IMG/VR virus record: IMGVR_UViG_3300043640_000196
Location: 1 to 35,461 of that record
Strand: one strand, 5' to 3'
DNA length: 35,461 nt
From: a virus
A program made the position numbers and the translations under genes. Of this stretch, positions 1-6,618 are shown in pieces (position 1 is the stretch's first letter; each line of letters starts with the position of its first letter). Under the pieces are notes generated by a model, which saw only the letters and a program-made list of their open reading frames with translations, searched no databases and had not been told where the DNA came from.

Positions 1-114
1 GGGCATCGAGCCGAGCTCGCCGTCCCGGGTGCTGATGACGGCGCGGCCGTCGCGGTCGTCGAGGCCGATGGTCATCTCGACGCGGATCGTGCGGGTGCGG
101 GTCGGGTCAGCCAC
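1..114 (-). CDS. Partial early-operon gene, unknown function
   Basis: The 5' part of a leftward gene cut by the window edge; 38 codons are visible. It begins with GTG at 114-112, preceded by AGGAGG about 8 nt upstream, and overlaps the stop of the previous gene by 8 bp. The visible peptide starts VADPTRTRTIRVEMTIGLDD and is hydrophilic. The strong ribosome site and tight overlap show the early operon continues beyond the window. No function can be assigned. Confidence 0.6.
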   Translation of the reverse strand, partial: MADPTRTRTIRVEMTIGLDDRDGRAVISTRDGELGSMP

Positions 115-961
115 GGTCGGCCTCCTGCGCGTCGACGAGCTCGTCGAGAAGCAGCGCGCCATCCTCGGTCAGGCTGATTGCGAAGCGCCCCAGTGCCTGC
201 GGCGTGACGAAGGTCCGTTCGGCCTCACGGTTGACCGGGCAGTCGAACAGCGCCGGGCGGCAGGTCAGCGGGTGCTTGATCGTCCAGCCGTCCTCCCGGA
301 ACTCGACGACGTGGTGGGGTGTGTCGTCCAGCGCGGCGATGGCGGTGCGGATCCGGTCGAGCAGCTCGGCGGCCTCGGCGGCGTACGCGTCGACCTCGGC
401 CTGGCCAGCATGCTCGGCGCCGACCTCCGCATTGGCCCGGGCGTCGCCGTACCGGGTGACGAGCGCGATCAGGCCGGCGGGGTCGGCCGGCGGCCCGTCG
501 ACGGGCGGGGTCAGCTCGGCCAGCGCGACGGCCACCGACGTGATCGCGCCGGTGTAGGCCAGGGCGGCCTGGAACAGCTCCCGGCGCTCGTGGGCGGTGC
601 GGACCTTGCCGAGCTCGGCGGTGACCCGGGCGGCCAGGTCGGTGGCGCCACGACGGTACGCGGCATCGGGCGCCGGGGTCGCGACGGTGAGCTCCACACC
701 GCCGGGGGCGGCAGCGAGGGTGAGTTCGTTGGCGGCATCGGCGACGCGGTCGCGCTCGTCGTCGGAGAGCTCGGCCAGGAGTACCCCGGCGCCGGGTTCG
801 TCGGCGCTGGCCATCAGCAGCATCAGGGCGGCGGCGGCGAGGCCGGCCGCCCAGTTGCCGGGGTCGTCTTCGTCGATCGCGTCGAACCGGGCGATGGCGG
901 CCACGAACTCGGGGGACGGCTCGCGCTCGGCCGCCGGGGCGGTGGTCTCTTCGGGTGTCAC
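107..961 (-). CDS. Alanine-rich hypothetical early protein (284 aa)
   Basis: Starts at GTG 961-959 with a GGAG motif 5 nt upstream; encodes 284 aa. The protein is acidic, Ala-rich and mostly predicted helical, with no membrane segment. The last ~80 residues look more globular and contain two cysteines (around CRPALFDCPV). I do not recognise a family. It is the penultimate visible gene of the leftward early operon, downstream of the HNH gene with a 58-bp gap. Third-codon positions are strongly G+C, as in its neighbours, which supports a real gene. Confidence 0.7.
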   Translation of the reverse strand: MTPEETTAPAAEREPSPEFVAAIARFDAIDEDDPGNWAAGLAAAALMLLMASADEPGAGVLLAELSDDERDRVADAANELTLAAAPGGVELTVATPAPDAAYRRGATDLAARVTAELGKVRTAHERRELFQAALAYTGAITSVAVALAELTPPVDGPPADPAGLIALVTRYGDARANAEVGAEHAGQAEVDAYAAEAAELLDRIRTAIAALDDTPHHVVEFREDGWTIKHPLTCRPALFDCPVNREAERTFVTPQALGRFAISLTEDGALLLDELVDAQEADRG

Positions 962-1019
962 GGGTGCTCCAGTCAGGCGTCAGGGTCGGCGAGCCGGTCG
1001 GCTCGGCAGCCGCGGTTGG

Positions 1020-1439
1020 TCACAGGAGGTATCGCTCATTGCTGACCCACGAAGTGAGCCCGCACTGGCCGCAGTAGGCCTTGATCTGTCGGCCGTCTTC
1101 GCTCGGCCGGCGCTGTGCGCACCAGTCGCACCAGTCGACGACGGGCACGATTCGCGCCGGGATGGGGTCGCGTCGGTTGGATCGTTCGCCGTTGCACAGC
1201 TCGCACAGCGTGCGCAGGTTGTCGCTGCGGTCGCTTCCCATCGCCGACCACGGGATCACGTGGTCCAGCTGGAGGTCGTACGTGCTCCCGCAGTAGACGC
1301 ACCGGCGGCCATCGCGTTCGTACACGAGCCGGCGAACCTTGCCCGAGATGCGGTCGCGCTCACCGGTGCGTAGCCGCGGCCAACGCTCCCGCTCCGAGAG
1401 GGGCGTCAACACATCGACGATGGCAGGTTCGCTGAGCAC
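1020..1439 (-). CDS. HNH endonuclease with a second zinc ribbon
   Basis: Encodes 139 aa from GTG 1439. It carries an HNH core: CVYC, then LDHVIP (the catalytic His), a downstream Asn in DNLRTLC, and a closing CELC pair. This is the usual metal- and zinc-binding layout of phage HNH nucleases. The C-terminus adds a four-Cys zinc ribbon (CDWC then CGQC). The same frame is open to a GTG at 1637 that overlaps the previous stop. I prefer 1439 because AGGGAG lies 9 nt upstream and because GC3 is only about 50% between 1440 and 1637 but high after 1439. HNH genes near the ends of actinophage genomes often assist packaging; here it sits beside replication genes, so the role is open. Confidence 0.75.
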   Translation of the reverse strand: MLSEPAIVDVLTPLSERERWPRLRTGERDRISGKVRRLVYERDGRRCVYCGSTYDLQLDHVIPWSAMGSDRSDNLRTLCELCNGERSNRRDPIPARIVPVVDWCDWCAQRRPSEDGRQIKAYCGQCGLTSWVSNERYLL

Positions 1440-1512
1440 TTCGATTCGCTCCCTGGTCGGTCTGTCCACAGGCGACGGTGGACGGGGGTGAGTTGCGGTC
1501 AGAGCGTAAGAA

Positions 1513-1541
1513 CTTCTTTCTCTTCTCTTCTCTTCTCTTCT
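1513..1541 (+). repeat. 29-nt pyrimidine tract of TCTTC/TTCTC units
   Basis: Uninterrupted pyrimidines on the plus strand (purines on minus) made of tandem TTCTC pentamers, about 40% G+C in a roughly 70% G+C genome. It lies next to the GGAATCC repeats. An easily opened or triplex-forming element beside iterons is typical of replication origins; that role is inferred. Confidence 0.75.
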
Positions 1542-1547
1542 AAGAAG

Positions 1548-1633
1548 GGAATCCGTATCCACAGGCGAACGGAATCCCTCTGGAATCCGTTCGGAACCGT
1601 GCACCCATTCCGCTCGGAATCCGGCCGGAATCC
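1548..1633 (-). repeat. Iteron-like GGAATCC (GGATTCC) repeats, candidate origin
   Basis: Exact GGAATCC occurs on the plus strand at 1548-1554, 1571-1577, 1582-1588, 1616-1622 and 1627-1633, with a degenerate GGAACC at 1593-1598. Starts are 11 or 22-23 bp apart, so the sites sit on one face of the helix. Because 11 is not a multiple of three, the copies fall in different reading frames and cannot be a peptide repeat. They lie directly downstream of the winged-helix replication-type gene, much as lambda ori lies with gene O. Confidence 0.7.
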
Positions 1634-2005
1634 TCACGGAACCTTGCCCGCCTCGGCCGCCTTCCGTGCCTCCTCGGCCTTCCGCTTCCGGTCGGCGGCG
1701 CGGCGTTCCTCGATCGCGCTCATGGCCTCGTTGTGGCTGAACCACGCGGCCACCACATAGAAGCTGCGCTCCACGTCCCAGAGCACCGCCTCCAGCTCGA
1801 CGAGCCGCGCGAGCTCCTTCTTCCACTTCGGCCGGCCCAGCCGGCTGATCTGCGCCTCGGACAACAGGCCGTCGACCGCGAGTTGCTTGCACCGCAAGCA
1901 GATCGCCAGGTACAGCAGCGTCGGACCGTCGCCCGCGGCGATGATCCGGTCGTCGTCGAAGAAGCTCACGTCGAGCGGTAGGTAGAGCCTTCCCCGCCGT
2001 GCCAA
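1634..2005 (-). CDS. Winged-helix phage replication-type protein
   Basis: Encodes 123 aa from TTG 2005, with GGGGAGG 5 nt upstream. An in-frame ATG at 2074 exists, but the stretch between is a 12-bp hairpin. The protein opens with RGRLYLPLDVSFFDDDRI, a pattern common in the N-terminal helix-turn-helix domain of phage replisome organisers. It continues with a helical domain (LLYLAICLRCKQ, ISRLGRPKWKKELARLVEL) and ends in a basic, highly charged tail (EERRAADRKRKAEE). Iteron-like repeats begin at its stop codon. Binding to those sites is inferred. No helicase or helicase loader is visible, so host replication proteins may be recruited. Confidence 0.65.
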   Translation of the reverse strand: MARRGRLYLPLDVSFFDDDRIIAAGDGPTLLYLAICLRCKQLAVDGLLSEAQISRLGRPKWKKELARLVELEAVLWDVERSFYVVAAWFSHNEAMSAIEERRAADRKRKAEEARKAAEAGKVP

Positions 2006-2036
2006 TTGACCCTCCCCAGTGATGTTGTGGTGCGCC

Positions 2037-2068
2037 CCGGCCGCCGCGGTGCACTGCGCGGCGGCCGG
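2037..2068 (-). other. 12-bp perfect hairpin in the gap before the replication gene
   Basis: CCGGCCGCCGCG pairs with CGCGGCGGCCGG around an 8-nt loop, in the 77-bp gap between 2083 and 2005. No U-run follows on either strand, so it is not a standard intrinsic terminator. It could be an RNA processing or attenuation element. It also argues that this stretch is not coding. Confidence 0.6.
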
Positions 2069-2082
2069 GACCATGGCTCGTC

Positions 2083-2592
2083 TCAGCTCTCGACCGTGAT
2101 GGCCTCGGGCCGCACGAGTGCCCTGAGCGCGTCGGTGATGGTGGTCAGTTCCTGCCGCAGGTCGCTGGCGGTCAGCGTCTCGTTGCGCAGCACCTGGCGG
2201 CCGTAGCCGCCCCACTGTTCGATGCCGATGTGGAGCCGCGCGGCCTCGATGGCGTTGATCTGCCCGCCGCACTCGGCGAGGGTGCGCTCCGAGAGCTCGA
2301 CGTCGCCCTCTTCGGTGAGCTTTCCGAAGGCCGTGCGTTGGGTGTAGAGCGCGCGCAGCGCCTGGCGGATGGCGTCCTCGTGGGCGGGGCCGGCGATTTC
2401 CATGTGCTTGATCTGGAGCCCGACGGACGGCTCCTTGTCCTCGTCCGGCGCGCCCTCGGTGCGCTCGACCGAGGCGACCTCGACGATCCCGAGGACCCGC
2501 TTGCCGAGCTTGGCGTAGAGCAGCGGCACGTGCGGTTCCAGCGCCGCACTGGCGTTGGCGGCGAGCTTGCTGTTGAGCTTTACGACGGTCAT
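2083..2592 (-). CDS. Conserved-looking hypothetical protein of the recombination/replication module (169 aa)
   Basis: Starts at ATG 2592, overlapping the preceding stop by ATGA. A soluble, mixed alpha/beta protein of 169 aa. The first third contains a beta-rich segment (HVPLLYAKLGKRVLGIVEV) followed by charged segments, and the C-terminal half is helical. I recall similar proteins in actinophage replication modules but cannot name a domain. Its place between RusA and the replication-type gene suggests a DNA-metabolism role, which is inference only. Confidence 0.7.
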   Translation of the reverse strand: MTVVKLNSKLAANASAALEPHVPLLYAKLGKRVLGIVEVASVERTEGAPDEDKEPSVGLQIKHMEIAGPAHEDAIRQALRALYTQRTAFGKLTEEGDVELSERTLAECGGQINAIEAARLHIGIEQWGGYGRQVLRNETLTASDLRQELTTITDALRALVRPEAITVES

Positions 2593-2783
2593 TCGTCTCC
2601 CTCGTGTTCGCCGAGAATCGCGCGGTCGCGTGCCCGCGCCTCGGGGCTGGCGGGTTTGAGCGGGCGAGCCTCGGTCTTGACCTTGTGGATTTTGTTGGCC
2701 TTGAGCAGGGGGCATTCGACGCACGGCCGCTGGCTCTCGGTGAGCACCCGCGCGGTCTCGTCGGGCTGGTAGCGGTGGGTCAC
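2589..2783 (-). CDS. Small CxxC protein (64 aa)
   Basis: Starts at GTG 2783 with a GTGA overlap on the RusA stop and ends with an ATGA overlap on the next start. It has a single CVEC pair followed by a Lys-rich stretch (PLLKANKIHKVK). Its size, charge and Cys pair suggest a small nucleic-acid-binding or metal-binding protein. No family recognised. Confidence 0.65.
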   Translation of the reverse strand: MTHRYQPDETARVLTESQRPCVECPLLKANKIHKVKTEARPLKPASPEARARDRAILGEHEGDE

Positions 2784-3241
2784 TCCGCCTCCGACCCGAC
2801 GTAGACGCGCAGGATGACGCCGGGTACGTGCAGGGTGTGGGCACCCTCGCCCGGGTATCCCTTGCCGCTGAACGTTTCGATCACCTGCGAGTCGTCCTTC
2901 CATGCGCCCGACGCGGTCAGCGCGTCCTCGACGGCGCGCACCAGGTGGGACAGGTCCGGCCGGGTGATCGGCCAGGTGGGCCTGCGCTTCGGCGCGCTCT
3001 TGGGCTTCGGCATGGTGAAGTGCGCGTGCAGCGAGATCGGCCCGGTCAGTGGGAAGCCCTGCCACGTCGTGGCTTCGATGGCGGCCTCTGCTGCGTGCTG
3101 CACGTGCTCGCGCCAGGGCCGCAATACCTTCGCGTTGGAGTGCACGGACCGGCCCCGGCCGTAGGTGGTGATGGCGCCCTGGGGCGCGGGCAGGCCGAGT
3201 ACCTGGAAGGTCAGCGCGGGGCCGTGCCAGGCGATGGTCAT
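2780..3241 (-). CDS. rusA: RusA-like Holliday junction resolvase
   Basis: Encodes 153 aa from ATG 3241, overlapped ATGA with the previous stop. The C-terminal half matches the RusA core: RPDLSHLVRAVEDALT, then WKDDSQVIETFSGK. RusA dimers bind four-way junctions and cut them with three conserved aspartates. Asp96 and the Asp116/117 pair are present, but the second Asp of the usual DLD motif is Ser98 and the following Asn is His99. The enzyme may therefore have altered catalysis or be mainly a binding protein. It is co-translated with the Erf/YqaJ recombination genes, which fits recombination-dependent replication or concatemer resolution. Confidence 0.85.
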   Translation of the reverse strand: MTIAWHGPALTFQVLGLPAPQGAITTYGRGRSVHSNAKVLRPWREHVQHAAEAAIEATTWQGFPLTGPISLHAHFTMPKPKSAPKRRPTWPITRPDLSHLVRAVEDALTASGAWKDDSQVIETFSGKGYPGEGAHTLHVPGVILRVYVGSEAE

Positions 3242-3507
3242 GGCATGACCTGCCCGCCCCGGCGGCGCCACTGGGCGGCCTGCGGGCACATCGCGAAGTG
3301 CGACTTGCGCAGGTCCGTGCGCCCGAACCGCTTGGCGACGGGGAGCACCCGCGCGAGCGGTGCTAGCTCGCCGTGCTGTAGCTCCAGCACGATCGTGCCG
3401 TCCTCGTAGGTGGCGGCGTCGACGAGCATCTTGCGGCCCCGGGTGGTGGTGGCCCAGATGACCTCGGCCTGGCAGGACCCGCACAGCGTCGTGATCCAGG
3501 CGCTCAT
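3238..3507 (-). CDS. Small zinc-ribbon-like protein (89 aa)
   Basis: Starts at ATG 3507 with ATGA overlap. An N-terminal CGSC is followed by a beta-hairpin-like segment (EVIWATTTRGRKMLVDA) and a later lone Cys near a His (SHFAMCPQA), a plausible metal-binding set. No named family. Translationally coupled to rusA downstream. Confidence 0.65.
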   Translation of the reverse strand: MSAWITTLCGSCQAEVIWATTTRGRKMLVDAATYEDGTIVLELQHGELAPLARVLPVAKRFGRTDLRKSHFAMCPQAAQWRRRGGQVMP

Positions 3508-3776
3508 GAGGCACCCCGTGCCTTTTCCTCGCGGTACAGCTCCCGGTATCGCTCGCGGTACTCCCGACCGAGGCGCGTGAGCGCGCGCGACCGGGCGGCG
3601 ACGCAGGCCGTGACCATTGCCCGGTGCTTTTCAGCCGTCTCGGGATCGCGCTGCCGCCACGCTTGCTGGTAGGCGTTCCAGGCGACCGCGCACGGGTCGC
3701 ACGGCTTCTCGCCAGCCTTCTGGTGGCGCCCACGGCCGCGCGCGGTCCCGACCGCGTCGCCGCATGCCGCGCTCAC
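3504..3776 (-). CDS. Small Cys-motif protein with long helix (90 aa)
   Basis: Starts at GTG 3776 (GTGA overlap). The N-terminus, ACGDAVGTARGRGRHQ then EKPCDPC, is a motif I associate with small actinobacterial and actinophage proteins that probably bind zinc. The remainder is a charged helix ending EYRERYRELYREEKARG. Probably nucleic-acid-binding; function unknown. Confidence 0.65.
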   Translation of the reverse strand: MSAACGDAVGTARGRGRHQKAGEKPCDPCAVAWNAYQQAWRQRDPETAEKHRAMVTACVAARSRALTRLGREYRERYRELYREEKARGAS

Positions 3777-3946
3777 CCGCGCACCGCCGCCCTGCCCTGT
3801 ACCGGCCAGTGGCGCCGGCAGTCGACGGGGTCGATGCACAGCGGCAGGACGATCCGGCCGTGCCCATCGTTGACGGTGCGCGTCTCGGTGCGGGTGCCGA
3901 GCCGGGCGCACGCCACGCACGGCTCCGGCGGGGCCAGCGCGGTCAT
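3773..3946 (-). CDS. Mini zinc-finger-like protein (57 aa)
   Basis: A short gene from ATG 3946 to TGA 3773, overlapping the erf stop (ATGA) and the next start (GTGA). It encodes 57 aa with CVAC near residue 10, then LCIDPVDCRRHW, giving a CxxC ... CxxxxxC-x2-H layout that could hold one zinc. The double overlap and high GC3 support it as real despite its size. Confidence 0.65.
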   Translation of the reverse strand: MTALAPPEPCVACARLGTRTETRTVNDGHGRIVLPLCIDPVDCRRHWPVQGRAAVRG

Positions 3947-4734
3947 GACGGCTCACCGCCCGCCGTCTGCTGGCGCTCGCGGCCGATGCGGTTCAGCAGC
4001 ACGCCGAGCTGCTCGTCGTCGCCGACCTCGTTGGTCACCAGCGTCGAGCCCAGGCCGTGGGTCGCGATCTCGCCGCGCATCTGCCTGAGCCGGCCCAGCG
4101 ACGTGCGCGGCGACGTGATTTCGTCGCGGTAGTCGGTCGCCTTGGGCATCGGCTGCTCGCCGCGCTCGATGAGCACCGAGTCCGGGTCCGGGTCGCCGGT
4201 GGGGATGGCCAGCATCTGCAACAGGCACGTGCGCAGCGCCACGCTCTGCGCCTTGCTGGTGGCCTTGTCGGAGGTGTCGAGGTTCTCGCCCGCGACGGTG
4301 GCCACGATCTCGTCGCCGGCCGGACCGACCCAGTGATACCGGACGGTGACGAGGCACTCATGGGACCGGCCGCCTTCCTTGCGCGGCACGTCGCGGTACT
4401 CGGCGGTGAGGACCTCGGGCACGATGACGACGCCGTGCTTGCGCAGGACCGGGCCGACCGCGTTGAGCACCTGGTCGATGCCGCGGAAGTTGTAGCGGGT
4501 ACCTCCGCCGTTGAACAGTTGCGTCTTGCGGATGATGCCGATGTCGCGCATGATCCGGGCGACCAGCACCCTGATCGGCGCGTCGGGCGGGTCGGCGTCC
4601 TGACCCTCGGGCGCGTCGACGGGCTCCAACCCGTCCGACTCCAGGTCGGGCTCGGGCGCCGCGGTCGGCAGCGCGGTGGTGGTGGATTCGCCGGCCGCAA
4701 CCGCGGCCGCGCGCTGGCGCAGTGCGCTACTCAT
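3943..4734 (-). CDS. erf: Erf-family single-strand annealing protein
   Basis: Encodes 263 aa from ATG 4734. After a disordered acidic N-terminus (~50 aa) comes the Erf signature YNFRGIDQVLNAVGPVLRKHG (about residues 81-101), then beta strands and the conserved helical part with DTSDKATSKAQSVALR. Erf proteins form rings that anneal single strands during phage recombination and circularisation. The gene overlaps the upstream YqaJ exonuclease by 8 bp, forming the usual exonuclease plus annealase pair. The C-terminal ~60 residues are variable and hydrophilic. Initiation is probably coupled to exonuclease translation. Confidence 0.88.
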   Translation of the reverse strand: MSSALRQRAAAVAAGESTTTALPTAAPEPDLESDGLEPVDAPEGQDADPPDAPIRVLVARIMRDIGIIRKTQLFNGGGTRYNFRGIDQVLNAVGPVLRKHGVVIVPEVLTAEYRDVPRKEGGRSHECLVTVRYHWVGPAGDEIVATVAGENLDTSDKATSKAQSVALRTCLLQMLAIPTGDPDPDSVLIERGEQPMPKATDYRDEITSPRTSLGRLRQMRGEIATHGLGSTLVTNEVGDDEQLGVLLNRIGRERQQTAGGEPS

Positions 4735-5740
4735 CTTCGTTGCTCCCGTTGAGTCGGTACGCCGGGGCGATCCGGATCTGGTAGTAGTGGGTCGCGCCGA
4801 CGCAATCCGCGTACGCCAGCGGCCATTGCTCGGCCAGCCGCGCGAGGTCGACCTTCGGCTTCGTGACCGGGTTGAACTCGAACGCCATCTCGCCGTCGAA
4901 CGTGACGGCCTGGTGGCCGCTGGCGAGGCGTCCGAGCTCGGCGCGGGACCGCTTCAGCGCCCGGCCGGCGGCGCCGTGGCGACCGGACAGCGCGGCGTAC
5001 TCCATCACCGCGCCGATGTCCTCCACGGACAGCTCCCGGGTGCCGGACCGGTCCGGGTGCATCAGGTTGTCGAGCTCGATGAGCGCGCCGGCCTTGTCGA
5101 GGTCCCACGGCGGTTCGACTCCGGCGATCAGGTGCGCCTCGCGCCAGGCGGTGACGTCGCCGGTGATGTAGTCGGCGATGGCCTGGTCCCACCTGACGAC
5201 CGTCTGGCGGTAGTCGTTGCCGCCGATGAGCACCGCGACGTGGATGTGGTCGTATCCGGTGACCGCCATCTGCCACACGGTCTGCGCGAGCACGTCGTCG
5301 GGCACGTCACCGCGCCAGCGTGACGGCGCGGTGTAGGCGTTGCGGCACTTGACCTCCAGCGCGCACGCGGTGCGCACCGACCGGTCAAGCGGGCATTCGG
5401 CGACCCGGCGGTCCAGCGTGCTGGTGCGCCACGGGTGGTCGACGTTCGCGATCAGGCCGACGCGCTGGATGACGGACCGGTTGCGGCGCGCCCACTCCCG
5501 GGCCACCGGGTCCTCCAGCAGCTTGCCCCACAGGGCGGCCTCACCGGCGTTGTCGGCGACCTCACCGCGCTTGTCGCGGTAGACGTGCAGCGCGGTGCGC
5601 TTGTCGGCTACGCCGAGGATCGCGGCGACGTCGGACGAGCCGATGCGGTTGTCCGCCTGCCGGGCGGCGAGCCACTCGGCGTTGTCCGCGTCGGCCGGCA
5701 GCAGCCGCACCGCGGTAGGCGTGATTCGGCGCGTCATCAC
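4727..5740 (-). CDS. YqaJ-like phage recombinase exonuclease
   Basis: Encodes about 337 aa. The start is GTG 5740 (GTGA overlap) or ATG 5737. The order of motifs fits the lambda-exonuclease/YqaJ fold: GSSDVAAILGV near residue 34, ALWGKLLEDPVAREW near 69, an Asp in TSTLDRRV (~110), and the LEVKCRN motif (Glu129, Lys131), followed by QTVWQMAVTGYDHIHVAVLIGG. Such enzymes resect double-stranded ends 5' to 3' and hand the 3' tail to the annealase, here the adjacent Erf protein. Length is typical. All expected metal-binding residues appear present. Confidence 0.88.
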   Translation of the reverse strand: MMTRRITPTAVRLLPADADNAEWLAARQADNRIGSSDVAAILGVADKRTALHVYRDKRGEVADNAGEAALWGKLLEDPVAREWARRNRSVIQRVGLIANVDHPWRTSTLDRRVAECPLDRSVRTACALEVKCRNAYTAPSRWRGDVPDDVLAQTVWQMAVTGYDHIHVAVLIGGNDYRQTVVRWDQAIADYITGDVTAWREAHLIAGVEPPWDLDKAGALIELDNLMHPDRSGTRELSVEDIGAVMEYAALSGRHGAAGRALKRSRAELGRLASGHQAVTFDGEMAFEFNPVTKPKVDLARLAEQWPLAYADCVGATHYYQIRIAPAYRLNGSNEDE

Positions 5741-5955
5741 TCGGCCACCTCACCGCTCGGCGGCGAGCACCGGGGGAGCGCGCTGTTACGTGCGGCCACG
5801 CGCCGACCGAGCCCGATGTAGGCGGTCCAGCACGCGAGGTCCAGCTGGATCTCGGTCCGGAACTCGCCTGCCGTAGCGGCACCGGCTGGGTGGCGGTAGA
5901 TCGAGGCGCCGAGGCCGAGGCACCAGCCGACGTAGCGGATCTCGACGCGCCTCAT
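5737..5955 (-). CDS. Small hypothetical protein, paralogue of the next upstream gene (72 aa)
   Basis: Starts at ATG 5955 (ATGA overlap). The pattern RVEIRYVGWCLGLG ... GEFRTEIQLDL ... YIGLGRRV parallels the adjacent upstream protein (RVEVERVAGIGLV ... GEFPAEVQIAV ... VVGLGRR), so the two are a tandem duplicate. Predicted compact beta-rich fold. Function unknown. Confidence 0.65.
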   Translation of the reverse strand: MRRVEIRYVGWCLGLGASIYRHPAGAATAGEFRTEIQLDLACWTAYIGLGRRVAARNSALPRCSPPSGEVAE

Positions 5956-6137
5956 GCCGAGCACCTCCGCCCGAGCCCGACGACCAGTGCCCGGCGCCCG
6001 ACCGCGATCTGCACCTCGGCGGGGAACTCGCCGGGGAGTAGTCGCTCGCCGCTCCAGCAGATGACCAGGCCGATGCCCGCCACCCGCTCGACCTCGACGC
6101 GCGGCTGCCGCACGTACCCAACGGGTGGCCCGATCAC
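5952..6137 (-). CDS. Small hypothetical protein, tandem paralogue (61 aa)
   Basis: Starts at GTG 6137 (GTGA overlap) and ends with an ATGA overlap on its paralogue. The core ERLLPGEFPAEVQIAVG aligns with the GEFRTEIQLDLA core of the downstream gene. It lacks the extra loop (YRHPAGAATA) that the paralogue carries. Predicted beta-rich; no family name. Confidence 0.6.
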   Translation of the reverse strand: MIGPPVGYVRQPRVEVERVAGIGLVICWSGERLLPGEFPAEVQIAVGRRALVVGLGRRCSA

Positions 6138-6406
6138 AGCCGCCCCCAGATCCTGCGCCAGGTCTGGCGGGTGCGGCACCAGCGCATGTTGCAGCGGAGG
6201 TTGGCGTCGGCGAGCTCACCGCAGCGGACGCACTCCGGCGTCGGGTCGTCGGGCCCGGCGAAGGCTTCCGCCGCGATGTCCTTGCCGCACAGCGCCAGGT
6301 CGCGGTCGCAGCAGTAGAGGTGCACTGGGTCGAGCTCGGGCGGCCCGGAGCGGAACAGCCGCTCCATCCAGTCGAAGCCTGAGCCTGGGGTCTCGGTGGT
6401 CGTCAC
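6134..6406 (-). CDS. Cys-rich zinc-binding-like protein (90 aa)
   Basis: Starts at GTG 6406 with GTGA overlaps at both ends. Eight cysteines fall in the second half: LYCCDRDLALCG, CVRCGEL, LRCNMRWC. Spacing suggests one or two zinc sites of the kind common in small actinobacterial proteins. Probably cytosolic; role unknown. Confidence 0.65.
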   Translation of the reverse strand: MTTTETPGSGFDWMERLFRSGPPELDPVHLYCCDRDLALCGKDIAAEAFAGPDDPTPECVRCGELADANLRCNMRWCRTRQTWRRIWGRL

Positions 6407-6618
6407 GGTGTGCTCTCCGGGGTGGTCTCGATGGGCGCGACGTAGTCGCCGCGCTTGAGCTGTGCGATGTCCGCCCGTGCGGCGGCGACCCGCTCGGCCA
6501 CCTCCGGCGGGATCGGCGCCCCCCGTTGCTGCAACCTGGCCATGCGCCGGGCGAGCTGGCGCAAGTCGTCCTTCGCCCGCCAGAGCTTGATGGCACCCGT
6601 TTCGGGCGACGTGCTCAT
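6403..6618 (-). CDS. Small helical protein (71 aa)
   Basis: Starts at ATG 6618 (ATGA overlap). The middle is one long charged helix with coiled-coil-like heptads (AKDDLRQLARRMARLQQRG, then PPEVAERVAAARADIAQL). Function unknown; could act as an adaptor or anti-host protein. Confidence 0.6.
   Translation of the reverse strand: MSTSPETGAIKLWRAKDDLRQLARRMARLQQRGAPIPPEVAERVAAARADIAQLKRGDYVAPIETTPESTP

Noticed and set aside
972-1023. 16-codon frame overlapping the HNH stop by GTGA
   Set aside because: No ribosome site and too short; the GTGA is likely chance here.
1634-2272. Longer start for the replication-type protein (212 aa)
   Set aside because: The extra N-terminus is antisense-like His/Arg-rich sequence overlapping the 169-aa gene out of frame; a strong ribosome site supports TTG 2005.
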